DNA of 52,069 nt from NCBI GenBank assembly GCA_024279115.1, contig JAJRRW010000122.1, positions 1 to 52,069 of the forward strand, in the 5' to 3' direction. The translations under genes were made by a program, and so were the position numbers. The DNA comes from Alphaproteobacteria bacterium. Its GTDB lineage: Bacteria > Pseudomonadota > Alphaproteobacteria > Rhizobiales > JAKIUO01. Positions within the stretch are counted from its first letter, which is position 1. Every line of letters starts with the position of its first letter. Shown here piece by piece: positions 1 to 8,603 of this stretch. The notes beneath the pieces were generated by a model. That model was not told the origin of the DNA, did not search any database, and saw only the letters and a program-made list of their open reading frames with translations.

Positions 1-3000
1 AGGCGTTTCTCGCCACCGGGCAGGCTGAGCAAAGCTATGAGATGCAGTATTACCGTTTGCTGGATCTGCTCTTCAAAAATCAGGATGAGGAGCGCGAGGA
101 TTTTTCGTATGCGGACCGGTTGCTAAGTGAAAACTGGCTGAAGGGAAACATTCTTGATGTCATTACTTTTACTGTCCTGGCGTGCTGGGGGAATAGCAGC
201 GCAAAATTGAAAATATCGCCCCTCTGGTCGAAAGCAAAAGCCAAACTGAGTGAGCATGGTTTTGAGGGCATATTGCATCATTTGATGGAGCTGGCGGATC
301 AAAAAAAAGAGGCGGTACTGGCCCAACCACGCCCGGCAGGCGAGGACTGGCAGCGTGCCTTGATGCGCCTTGAGCAGCTTGTCCATCCAAAAGCGGGCGC
401 GAGCAGTACAAAGCAGAGCAATGAGGCGCGGGTTGCCTGGCTTGTGACCTGTGAAGAGCACTATGCCACCGTCCAGCCAAAATTGCAGAAGCGCACCAAA
501 GCGGGAGGCTGGACCAAGGGGCGCAATATTGCCCTCAAGAAACTGGTGAAAGGCGCGTTCAGCGAAGCTGAATTGAGCGTACAGGACCTGAAAATCATCT
601 CCTGTATCGAGGTCAGCTATGACTATAATGGCTGGGGCAATGAACCCAGCTATGTGGTGGATGCGCATAAGGCCATTCCTCTGCTGGCTGGACATCCAGC
701 CGTCCTTGCCCTTGACGGTCGCCCCGTTGAGATCAGCCGCTCGACCCCCGACCTGGTGATCAAAAAGAACGCAGATGAAAGTCACACCCTGTGTTTTTCC
801 AAAACCATCCCTGCAAACCCTGGGACGTCCATCACGAAACACCATGACCACCGCATCGAGGTGCTGGAGATTTCCCAGTCCCATTGCGATATTGTCAAAA
901 AAATAGGCCGCGAGCTCACCGTACCTGCGCAGGGGATCGGGCAATTGCAGTCTCTGGTCTGCGATCTTGCGCCGCTTGTGCCGGTGCAATCCGATCTGGC
1001 CGGGACGGGCGAAGAGCTGGAAAGCGTGGAGGCCTGTTCCACTCTGCAGGTGCATCTTGGGCCGGTGGATGAAGGTTTTGCCGCCGAGTTTCTGGTGGAG
1101 CCGATTGCTAAAAGCGGCAAGCTGTTTCATCCGGGCAAGGGCGGCGAACATATCTTGGTGGAGCTTGGCAACAAAAAGCTGCAAACCGAGCGCGACCTTA
1201 AAAAAGAGCGCAAGCATTATCGCACCGTCTTGCGCAGCTCTGATGCTATTGGCGATATGGAAGAGGAGCCGTTTCGTTTTTATGCCGAGGGACCGCGCCA
1301 ATGTCTTGAGCTGCTCGATGCGCTGAAATCCTGCGACCCGCAAACCGTCAATGTCAAATGGCCGGAAGGCGAAAAATTACGCCTGCACCAGCAGCTGAAT
1401 TTTTCCCAATTGTCGATGACGATCAAGAAAAGCGGTACAGACTGGTTTGAAGTCGAGGGCGAGATAGCTGTTGATGACAAAACCATGATGAGCATGGCGC
1501 AGCTGCTCAAACATGCTGGCGAAAGCTCCTCGCGGTTTCTCGATATGGGGGAGGAGGGCTTTCTGGCGCTGGAGCAGAACCTGTTTGCGCAGTTAAAACG
1601 GCTTTCAGGCATTGCGCCAGATGGCAAGGTTCATGCGCTGGCCTCAAGCGTTCTGGCCGAAATCGGCGACAATGCGGGCAAGTTGAAAAGCTCGAAATAC
1701 TGGAAGGATCATCAGAAAAAATGGGAAAACTCATTTGATAAACGCTTTGATCTGCCCTCGACGCTGCAAGCCGATTTACGCGATTATCAGCAGGTGGGAT
1801 TCGAGTGGCTGGCGCGTTTGTCCTCCTTGAATATCGGGGCCTGTCTGGCTGATGATATGGGGCTTGGTAAAACCATGCAGGCGCTGGCCATCATGCTGTT
1901 GCGTGCCAAAAACGGTCCAGCTTTAGTGGTGGCTCCGGTGTCTGTTGTGCCCAACTGGATTGCGGAAATCACCCGCTTTGCGCCAACGCTGAATGTCGTG
2001 TGGATGATAGGCAGCGCCGCAAAGCGCCAGGAAATGCTGGAAAATCTGCAACCCTTTGATGTGGTGTTATGCAGCTATGGCGTGCTTGCTCCCGATCAGA
2101 AAACCCTCGCCAGGGTCGAGTGGGACATGGTGGTGCTCGATGAGGCACAGGCCATTAAAAACCACACCACAAAACGGGCCAGCGCCGCCTTTTCACTAAA
2201 GGCTGATTTCAAACTGGTGACCACCGGCACGCCGATGGAAAACCATCTGGGGGAATTATGGAGCCTCTTCAAATTCATCACGCCAGGCTTTCTGGGGTCC
2301 TACGACCAGTTTAACCAGCGTTTTATTGCGCCGATTGAGGGCGGTCATGAGACGAATGCCAGGGCGGTCCTGAAACAAATAATCCAGCCCTTTATTTTGC
2401 GCCGCAAAAAATCTGAAGTGTTGACAGAGCTGCCACCCAAAACGGAAATCACTCTCAATGTGGAACTAAGCAAGGGCGAGCGCGCCTTTTATGAGAGCCT
2501 GCGCCGTGAGGCGGTTGAAAAACTGGCGGCATCAGCCGAACAGAACCAGCCCTCGCATGTCAAAATCCTTGCGGAAATCATGCGACTGCGCCGTGCTTGC
2601 TGTCACCCCCGACTGGTAGATGAAAAACTGCCGCTGGAAAGCGCCAAGCTGGAGCAGTTGCAAAACCTGCTGCGCGAGCTGCGGGCCGGTGATCACAAAG
2701 TGCTGATTTTCAGCCAGTTTGTCGGCCATCTCCAGATTATCAAAGACTGGCTGGAGGAGGAGGGGATCAGTTTTCAATATCTCGATGGCTCAACGCCGGT
2801 GAAAAAGCGCCAGCAGGCGGTGCGTGATTTCCAGAACGGTGAAGGGGACTGTTTTTTGATCTCGCTGAAAGCGGGCGGCTCCGGGCTTAACCTCACGGCG
2901 GCCAACTATGTCATCCATATGGACCCGTGGTGGAACCCCGCCGTCGAGGATCAGGCCTCGGACCGCGCCCATCGCATCGGTCAAAAACACCCCGTCACCA

Positions 3001-3149
3001 TCTATCGGCTGGTGGTAAAGGACAGCATCGAAGAAAAAATTCTCGCCCTGCACAAAACCAAACGCGACCTCGCCGACAGTCTGCTGGAGGGCACCGACCA
3101 GACCGGCCGCATCTCTGCCGCTGAGCTGATGAACCTGCTTGGCGGCTGA
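1..3149 (+). CDS. SNF2/HepA-family DEAD/DEAH-box helicase, 5' end outside window
   Basis: This is a Swi2/Snf2-type ATP-dependent DNA translocase of superfamily 2. The reading frame is already open at base 3, before the ATG at 42, so the true start lies upstream and the N-terminal part (often a SWIM zinc finger in this family) is missing. The poorly conserved half runs to about nt 1750. The RecA-like core follows: the Walker A motif DDMGLGKTMQ near nt 1850, a DEAQ box (VVLDEAQAIKN) near nt 2137, the TGTPMEN motif III near nt 2224, and the C-terminal helicase motifs SGLNLTAAN and DRAHRIGQ near nt 2880-2980. Proteins of this family remodel protein-DNA or RNA polymerase-nucleic acid complexes; the exact role here is unknown. 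Family assignment is secure. Confidence 0.93.
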   Translation, partial: AFLATGQAEQSYEMQYYRLLDLLFKNQDEEREDFSYADRLLSENWLKGNILDVITFTVLACWGNSSAKLKISPLWSKAKAKLSEHGFEGILHHLMELADQKKEAVLAQPRPAGEDWQRALMRLEQLVHPKAGASSTKQSNEARVAWLVTCEEHYATVQPKLQKRTKAGGWTKGRNIALKKLVKGAFSEAELSVQDLKIISCIEVSYDYNGWGNEPSYVVDAHKAIPLLAGHPAVLALDGRPVEISRSTPDLVIKKNADESHTLCFSKTIPANPGTSITKHHDHRIEVLEISQSHCDIVKKIGRELTVPAQGIGQLQSLVCDLAPLVPVQSDLAGTGEELESVEACSTLQVHLGPVDEGFAAEFLVEPIAKSGKLFHPGKGGEHILVELGNKKLQTERDLKKERKHYRTVLRSSDAIGDMEEEPFRFYAEGPRQCLELLDALKSCDPQTVNVKWPEGEKLRLHQQLNFSQLSMTIKKSGTDWFEVEGEIAVDDKTMMSMAQLLKHAGESSSRFLDMGEEGFLALEQNLFAQLKRLSGIAPDGKVHALASSVLAEIGDNAGKLKSSKYWKDHQKKWENSFDKRFDLPSTLQADLRDYQQVGFEWLARLSSLNIGACLADDMGLGKTMQALAIMLLRAKNGPALVVAPVSVVPNWIAEITRFAPTLNVVWMIGSAAKRQEMLENLQPFDVVLCSYGVLAPDQKTLARVEWDMVVLDEAQAIKNHTTKRASAAFSLKADFKLVTTGTPMENHLGELWSLFKFITPGFLGSYDQFNQRFIAPIEGGHETNARAVLKQIIQPFILRRKKSEVLTELPPKTEITLNVELSKGERAFYESLRREAVEKLAASAEQNQPSHVKILAEIMRLRRACCHPRLVDEKLPLESAKLEQLQNLLRELRAGDHKVLIFSQFVGHLQIIKDWLEEEGISFQYLDGSTPVKKRQQAVRDFQNGEGDCFLISLKAGGSGLNLTAANYVIHMDPWWNPAVEDQASDRAHRIGQKHPVTIYRLVVKDSIEEKILALHKTKRDLADSLLEGTDQTGRISAAELMNLLGG

Positions 3150-3456
3150 TTTTCAGTCAGTTTTTTTACCGAAAGACCGAAAGACCGAAAGACCGAAAGA
3201 CCGAAAGACCGGGAGCACGGAAGTTCGGCGCGGATAGGGCGTACTTTGTCGGTGAGCCGACAAGCTCCAATTATGGTAGTCAGTCCAAATTCGATCTCGC
3301 CGGCCTGTATTGATCTTGATGGCGGGGAAATTGTTTGTTGGGAATGTAGCGGGCAACAAGCGCGACACGGGAATATGATCTGGCCAAGCGGTCAGGTATT
3401 GGCTAAGGTCTGTTTTATACCTTGGCGTTAATTTATCAAAACAATCTATTTATTCT
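3150..3456. other. Intergenic region between helicase and UppS-like gene
   Basis: This 307-base gap holds the 8-bp tandem repeat at its left end. No RNA gene or strong terminator hairpin was seen. The last 60 bases before the ATG at 3457 are AT-rich and probably contain the promoter of the next gene, but no consensus -35/-10 pair stands out. Short frames here look fortuitous. Confidence 0.6.
3168..3210. repeat. 8-bp tandem repeat (ACCGAAAG x5)
   Basis: Five perfect head-to-tail copies of ACCGAAAG (3168-3207) plus a partial sixth lie 18 bases after the stop codon of the helicase gene, just after a run of seven T. The unit is not a multiple of three and no convincing gene covers it, so it behaves like a simple-sequence repeat that could change copy number by slippage. 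Confidence 0.9.
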
Positions 3457-4179
3457 ATGCATATCAAACAAAACAACACTGACCGTGCGGACATGGATCG
3501 TAAGGCTCCCCATCATGTTGCTGTCATTTTTGCCAAAGGCGATAATGCCGCGAAGCCATGCCAGGGGAACAAGCAGGATGAACTCGGTATTTTCCCCAAA
3601 AATATAATCGAAATAGCCAGACAGTATGGGGTGCGTTATTTGACATTTTGCTGCCTTGGAAACCTGGATGCGAAGGATCAGTCCGAGTTGGGGAGTGAAT
3701 TCAAAATTCTCTTTCATCTGCTTTTGATGGAAAAGGACTGGCTGTTGAAAAATGGTGTTGGCGTGCGGTTTATTGAGGAAGATAAAGGCCCCAATAAACT
3801 TGCCAACAGCGAGCTGAATGTTTCGGTGATTTCGCAAATTGATGGTCGGGCTGCCATCGTTGGCGCGGTGAGGGCGTTGGTTGAAAATGTCGAGCAAGAA
3901 AAAATCACGTCGAATGATATCACCTCAAACATGCTTGGCGAACAGATCGCGCCCCACGGTCTTCCTGACCCGGACCTGCTGATTTTCACGGGTGGACAAA
4001 AGCGACTGGAGAACGGTTTGATCTGGCAGAGTGCCTATTCAGAGTTCGCGTTTATTGAGCAACATTGGGAAAATATGACAGGTGAACATTTTCAGCACAT
4101 ACTCGAAAACTATATGGCAAGGGATCGCCGTTTTGGCGGCTTGAGCAAGCAGGTTCATTCAAAGGCGAAAGCTGTTTAG
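3457..4179 (+). CDS. Divergent cis-prenyltransferase (UppS-like) paralogue, probably catalytically dead
   Basis: The 240-residue product aligns over its whole length with undecaprenyl pyrophosphate synthase. Landmarks are HVAVIF (residues 20-25), a central GVRYLTF, the D-G-R-A-A-I-V segment, LPDPDLLIFTGGQKR, WQSAYSEFAF, and a final RDRRFGGL. The pyrophosphate and Mg-binding signature normally reading MDGNGRWA is FAKGDNAA here, so the catalytic Asp (D26 in E. coli) is Ala26. The FSSENW motif is also lost. The first Arg of RTxGxxR is Phe, and the Ser after the second Arg is Glu, while the second Arg and the Glu of AYxE are kept. The family makes the C55 lipid carrier; here the fold seems preserved but the chemistry is not. 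No clear Shine-Dalgarno precedes ATG 3457. The next gene belongs to the O-antigen ligase family. Confidence 0.82.
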   Translation: MHIKQNNTDRADMDRKAPHHVAVIFAKGDNAAKPCQGNKQDELGIFPKNIIEIARQYGVRYLTFCCLGNLDAKDQSELGSEFKILFHLLLMEKDWLLKNGVGVRFIEEDKGPNKLANSELNVSVISQIDGRAAIVGAVRALVENVEQEKITSNDITSNMLGEQIAPHGLPDPDLLIFTGGQKRLENGLIWQSAYSEFAFIEQHWENMTGEHFQHILENYMARDRRFGGLSKQVHSKAKAV

Positions 4180-4276
4180 ACGAAAAAACATGGGCTTCGC
4201 TTCTCTCTGCTTATTGCTCACGCTAGATGCCATCGGATAATAGAGAAGTGAACGAGTTTGGCTTTTACAGGTGATC

Positions 4277-5662
4277 ATGGACAGAATCGTTTTTCTTCTT
4301 TTTGTTGCGCTGGTACTGCTGGCACCATTGCCGTTTGGTGGCAATGTTCCGCTTGCCTGGACCGTGTATGCTTTTGCTGCCGGGCTGCTTGTCATTGTGT
4401 TCTCCGTACAAAATCTGGTTTTAAAGCGCTCGCCATCCGTACCTGTACATTGGATCGCTTTTCCAGCCATCCTGTTTGCCCTTGTTTGTCTGTGGGCGAT
4501 GACCCAGTCGCTGAGTATGACACCTTCCTTCATGCATAATCCGATATGGAGTGCGGCATTGGATGCCTTCGGGGAGCCGTTGAGCAGTGCGATTTCGGCA
4601 AATCCCTTTCAGACCAGGGTCAGCCTGATGCGCCTGTTGACCTATGCGGCGGTATTCTGGCTGACTCTGCAATTTGGGCGCGACCAATCGCGGGCTGAGG
4701 CCTTGTTGCATGTGTTTGGCGTCGGCATTGTCGTTTATGCGCTCTATGGTCTCATTTTGTGGTCCGTAGGATCGGAACTCATTCCCTGGTATGACAAGGG
4801 GGCGGGTAGAGGACAAGTGACCTCAACTTTCATCAATCGTAATAATTTTGCGACATTTGCCGGTATGGGCAGTGTCATTTTCCTTGGGCTTGTCCTTCGC
4901 AAAACCCGCCAGATACTTCGCCGCGGCGAAGGTGAACGCTTTAAATATCGCTTTGAGCGGGTTTTGTCCTCACTGGCTGGCGTGGGCGGGCTTTATCTGA
5001 TCGGGCTGCTGATGACGCTGGGGTCGGTCTTTTTAACGCAATCGCGGGCTGGTTTTTTGTCGACGCTGGCAGCGCTTGGCATCTTGCTGGCTTTGGGTTT
5101 GACAAGCGGTCGGGCAAGGGAAGGCGGTGTGGGGAAGATGGGCCTCTTTGCGGTCGTCGTCGTAGCCGTTGGTATTATTGCCGCGACGTTTGGCATGAGC
5201 GGCAGCCATATAACGACGCGTATTGTCAATAGTGATTTGACAGATCAGGGGCGTAAGGCCGTTTTTCTGCGCCTCGTTGAGGCCATCAAGGATTATCCGC
5301 TGCTCGGCACGGGTTATGGCTCTTTTGAGGATATGTTTCCACTTTATCGCGATGAGACCATGTCTGCTTTTGGGCGCTGGGACAAGGCGCATAGTACCTA
5401 TCTTGAAGTGATGATGGAGCTGGGATTGCCGGCGGCCTTTATGCTGTTTCTAGCCATTGGCTTGCTCATCTGGAGGTGCTTGCGCGGCGCGATGACCCGA
5501 CATCGCGATCGTCATATCCCGCTGATAGCATTTTCGGCATCAGTACTGGTTGCGCTGCATTCACTGGTTGATTTCAGCTTGCAAATTCCGGGATTGACCA
5601 TCACTTATGCAGCCCTATTGGGGCTTGGCGTGGCGCAGTCGTGGAGCAGTCGGCGGCGATAG
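4277..5662 (+). CDS. O-antigen ligase/polymerase family membrane protein
   Basis: This polytopic inner-membrane protein of about 460 residues has many hydrophobic segments and the Wzy_C-type core. The conserved core includes LTQSRAGFLSTLAAL near nt 5032 and a large extracytoplasmic loop. The loop carries GTGYGSFEDMFPLYRDE and then KAHSTYLEVMMELG, the His-containing segment usual in O-antigen ligases and polymerases. Such proteins transfer or polymerise undecaprenyl-linked glycans at the periplasmic face. ATG 4277 is chosen; a GTG two codons upstream (4271) is in frame. Neither has a strong ribosome-binding site. Polymerase and ligase cannot be told apart from sequence alone. Its neighbour is an inactive-looking UppS paralogue, which fits a lipid-linked glycan theme. 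Confidence 0.82.
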   Translation: MDRIVFLLFVALVLLAPLPFGGNVPLAWTVYAFAAGLLVIVFSVQNLVLKRSPSVPVHWIAFPAILFALVCLWAMTQSLSMTPSFMHNPIWSAALDAFGEPLSSAISANPFQTRVSLMRLLTYAAVFWLTLQFGRDQSRAEALLHVFGVGIVVYALYGLILWSVGSELIPWYDKGAGRGQVTSTFINRNNFATFAGMGSVIFLGLVLRKTRQILRRGEGERFKYRFERVLSSLAGVGGLYLIGLLMTLGSVFLTQSRAGFLSTLAALGILLALGLTSGRAREGGVGKMGLFAVVVVAVGIIAATFGMSGSHITTRIVNSDLTDQGRKAVFLRLVEAIKDYPLLGTGYGSFEDMFPLYRDETMSAFGRWDKAHSTYLEVMMELGLPAAFMLFLAIGLLIWRCLRGAMTRHRDRHIPLIAFSASVLVALHSLVDFSLQIPGLTITYAALLGLGVAQSWSSRRR

Positions 5663-5679
5663 TTCGACCAAAAACGAAA

Positions 5680-5713
5680 ATGGCCACGCTCTTCATGAAG
5701 AGAGCGTGGCCAT
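5680..5713. terminator. Strong hairpin terminator after the O-antigen ligase-like gene
   Basis: A perfect 13-bp stem (5680-5692 with 5701-5713) and an 8-base loop start 17 bases after the stop codon at 5662. A second, smaller hairpin follows at 5791-5815 (TGTCTGAT/ATCAGACA). The region lies between two convergent genes, so it may stop transcription from both sides. Confidence 0.75.
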
Positions 5714-5830
5714 CAAAAGCCCGGCAGACCGATCTTGGGGGGCATCCACATATCCGCTGGGATCTGCGAATGCCGGGCTCTGATAAGTGTTGTCTGATAT
5801 ATATTGCATCAGACATAGGTCGGGCTTTGG

Positions 5831-6766
5831 TTAGATGCTGAAAAAATATTCGCTATAATGTTTTTGAACCCACCTTCTCTTGTAAGGTCTTTGGGGTTTG
5901 TGACGCCGGGATTTTCTCAATTTCTTGAGAAGGGTGAGGGCTTTTGTAGAGGACTGCTTGCGGCTGGCCCTCTTTATGGTGCGCCGTTTTTTGACGCTTT
6001 TCCCGGCACTCTTGCGTTTCGTCACAGTCTTTTTGGTTGATCGGCGCTTGCTCGCGGATTTTTTGCTATCGGCCTCTTTGCGAAGCGTCTTTTGTGGGCC
6101 TGCTACGGATTTTTCAACCTTCTCAACCTTCTCCGTCTTTGCAGCCTTCTCAGTTTTCACAGCTGTTTTAACAAGCAAGGCCTTTTGGGCCGTCTTTAGT
6201 TTTGTTAGCTGCTGCGCAATGCGCTCTTCGTCTTGCTTCAAAGCAGCCAGACGTTTTTGAACATCTTTCAGTCGGGCTAATAGTTTTGCCATGCGCTTTT
6301 GAGAGTGTCTGGAGACATTTCTTGTTGGCAAAGGGGGCAAGGGGGAAAGGTTTATTGACTTGGTGGTCCTTGAAACCCGCTTTTTTGGCACTGTGGTTGG
6401 CTTCTTATTGCGAATTTTTGTCAGCAAAGCGAGCGCAGAGGTTTTGTCAGCTTGGCGGCTCTTGCGCGGCTGCTTGTTGGGTTTGCCAGCTATGGAACCC
6501 GTGATGACGGGGCGACCGCTTAGGCGAACCCATTTTTTGGGGTTTTGGCGGGACTGGCGCTTTAGCCAAGTATAGCCGGTTTCGCTCCAGGACCTGATGC
6601 GCCCGGTTTGATTGTCGAGAACAAAATCGCCGCGGTTGGTGTGGACGATCAAAACGGCGTGCATGCGGTTTCTGCGGTCTCTGGCGGTTGCCACAAGCAG
6701 CGTATTTGAAGACCAGCCACGACGGATCGGCCTCTTGCTAGCGCTTATCAAGGAAGCAGATATCAC
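5831..6766 (-). CDS. N-terminally truncated BTLCP (peptidase C93)-like protein with H1-like basic tail
   Basis: Residues about 10-85 match the C-terminal half of bacterial transglutaminase-like cysteine proteases. They include the conserved HAVL (catalytic His region), RGDFVLDNQTG (catalytic Asp region), ETGYTWLKRQS and KKWVRLSG. The half that should carry the catalytic Cys (GDCxDY) is absent: a TGA lies directly before the GTG start at 6766, and the position seven residues before the conserved KR is Ala. After residue about 90 comes a K/S/T-rich linker, a short coiled coil (MAKLLARLKDVQKRLAALKQ), then a long Lys/Arg/Ser tail resembling histone H1. A short frame from ATG 6791, with a good GGGAGAGG ribosome-binding site, is in another frame and stops after 17 codons. 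This suggests a frameshifted or truncated gene rather than a functional protease. Confidence 0.55.
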   Translation of the reverse strand: MISASLISASKRPIRRGWSSNTLLVATARDRRNRMHAVLIVHTNRGDFVLDNQTGRIRSWSETGYTWLKRQSRQNPKKWVRLSGRPVITGSIAGKPNKQPRKSRQADKTSALALLTKIRNKKPTTVPKKRVSRTTKSINLSPLPPLPTRNVSRHSQKRMAKLLARLKDVQKRLAALKQDEERIAQQLTKLKTAQKALLVKTAVKTEKAAKTEKVEKVEKSVAGPQKTLRKEADSKKSASKRRSTKKTVTKRKSAGKSVKKRRTIKRASRKQSSTKALTLLKKLRKSRRHKPQRPYKRRWVQKHYSEYFFSI

Positions 6767-7138
6767 TCATATTCTGTGATGTGTTACGCATGGTTTTTAA
6801 CCTCTCCCAATCAGTTGAAACAACTATGAGAGATTCGCAATTCAGTCCTTATGGGAATCCATCAATTGTCAGTCAGCACTTTCGCGAACTGGTATTATAC
6901 GAGAACGGATTGATTTGGATAATTAATGAATTTACTAAGTGCTAAAAACCTCGAATATCGGGCTAGCGACCATAGAAAAAATCGCTCTCGTCATCAGATT
7001 GGCCAATATAATTTATGCGTTGCTGCATATATCCAAGTTGGCGTTCGGCCCAACGGCGGACAGAGGGGAGGGGCTGATATTTGGCAGGTTCGAGCCTATA
7101 TCTTTGTGTCCATGGTGGTTATTTGATATCAGGGCTGA
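6767..7138. other. Intergenic region upstream of the BTLCP remnant
   Basis: This gap separates the start of the BTLCP-like gene from the stop of the metallo-beta-lactamase gene; both are on the minus strand. It contains a Shine-Dalgarno-like GGGAGAGG before ATG 6791 (minus) and otherwise AT-rich sequence. No tRNA, large repeat or convincing coding frame was seen. The two overlapping plus-strand frames here show no family resemblance. Confidence 0.5.
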
Positions 7139-8557
7139 TTATTTTGGGCCAATCGGTATTTCATCACCGATGGCTGGAATGGTCGTGCTCCAGTCAAGGC
7201 GGCTGGCAATTTCTCGCTCCAGAGCCAGGGAGGCCTCTGGCTCTCCGTGCGTGATAAATGTTTGCTTTGGTGCTTTTTCAAAACCATCTAGCCAGTTAAA
7301 AATCGCATTTTGGTCTGCGTGTGCGGAAAATCCGCCAATCGTGACAATGCGGGCTCTGACATTCATTTCCTGACCAAAGATCCGAACCTTTTGCGCCCCG
7401 TCAACAAGGCGGCGGCCAAGTGTGCCATAGGCTTGATATCCAACGATCAAAATCGTGTTTCCAGCCTTGCCAAGGCCGTGTCGCAGATGGTGTAGAATAC
7501 GACCAGCGGTGCACATGCCGCTTGCCGACATGATAATCGCGCCTGAGTGGATGGCATTTAGGCCCATCGATTCTTGAACGGTGCGGGTGTAGGTTAGCGA
7601 CAGTTCTCCGTCTGATTTAGCCTGCCAGTCGGCCAATTTTCGGGCCTCTTTGTCAAATAATTCTATATGGCGTTTGGTCAATTCAGTGACATTTTGAGCC
7701 ATCGGGCTATCGAGGAACACTTTCAGGTTTTTAACCCGGCCCTGATAGGTCAGGTGGTGCAGATAATAGATAATTTCCTGCGTTCTTCCCACAGCAAATG
7801 CGGGTATGATAATATTTCCCTTGCGGCTGACAATGGTGTCATTAATGGTCTCGACCAGCTCATCGAGTGAGGGCGTCAATGCCTTGTGCTGGCGATTTCC
7901 ATAGGTTGATTCGACCACCAGATAGTCGGTTTCCCTGATGAGGAACGGATCTTTCAAAATAGGCCTTCCCGGTTGGCCAAGATCCCCGGAAAAGGTTATT
8001 TTTTGTTCGTCATTTCCGTCCTTGATCCAGATTTCCAGGATCGCCGACCCTAGAATATGCCCGGCATTTCGCATGCGGATTTTTATCGTCTCATGAGGGT
8101 GGAAGAATTCGTCATAGGGCGCGGCTTTCACCTGCAAAAGGGCATTGTCTGCCTCTTGCATTGTATAAAGAGGTGTTATTTCATGGCCATGATTTTTGCG
8201 TTTGCGATTTTCACGTTGCGCGGAACTTTCATGGATATGCGCACTATCGCGTAACATGATCGACAGCAGTTCGGCTGTTGCCTTTGTTGAATAGACAGGC
8301 CCTTTAAATCCGTCAGCGCAAAGCTTTGGAACAAGTCCACAATGGTCGATGTGAGCATGGGTTAACACGACGAAATCAATGTCGTTTGGCTTGAAAGAAA
8401 AAGGGGAGCGGTTTTTTGCATCGGCATCGCGACTTCCTTGAAACATGCCGCAATCGACAAGAAAGCTGCCCCCTTGCGCTTCAACATGATAGCAAGAGCC
8501 GGTTACTTCCCCGGCGGCCCCATGAAATGTGATCTTTATCTGTTGGTCTTTTCTCAT
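7139..8557 (-). CDS. MBL-fold beta-CASP RNA-processing exonuclease-like protein
   Basis: The 472-residue product is a metallo-beta-lactamase of the beta-CASP type (YSH1/CPSF73-like family). The zinc-binding HAHIDH is at residues 67-72 after an N-terminal GEVTGSCYHVE. Downstream are NAGHILGSA, FSGDLG, VVESTYGNR, the beta-CASP motif region IIPAFAVGRTQEI, SASGMCTAGR, and the final GGFSAHADQ and THGEP motifs. Members hydrolyse RNA phosphodiester bonds; bacterial members of this type are annotated as RNA-processing exonucleases. ATG 8557 has CAGGA 9 bases upstream. It lies 46 bases downstream of the LOG-family gene, probably in the same operon. Confidence 0.92.
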   Translation of the reverse strand: MRKDQQIKITFHGAAGEVTGSCYHVEAQGGSFLVDCGMFQGSRDADAKNRSPFSFKPNDIDFVVLTHAHIDHCGLVPKLCADGFKGPVYSTKATAELLSIMLRDSAHIHESSAQRENRKRKNHGHEITPLYTMQEADNALLQVKAAPYDEFFHPHETIKIRMRNAGHILGSAILEIWIKDGNDEQKITFSGDLGQPGRPILKDPFLIRETDYLVVESTYGNRQHKALTPSLDELVETINDTIVSRKGNIIIPAFAVGRTQEIIYYLHHLTYQGRVKNLKVFLDSPMAQNVTELTKRHIELFDKEARKLADWQAKSDGELSLTYTRTVQESMGLNAIHSGAIIMSASGMCTAGRILHHLRHGLGKAGNTILIVGYQAYGTLGRRLVDGAQKVRIFGQEMNVRARIVTIGGFSAHADQNAIFNWLDGFEKAPKQTFITHGEPEASLALEREIASRLDWSTTIPAIGDEIPIGPK

Positions 8558-8603
8558 TTTATTAAATCCTGGTTTAGTGTGGCCACGACTATTTTATTGA
8601 AGA

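Noticed and set aside
123..1343. 406-codon minus-strand frame opposite the helicase gene
   Set aside because: It lies antisense to a gene with clear family motifs in the plus frame and shows no recognisable domain.
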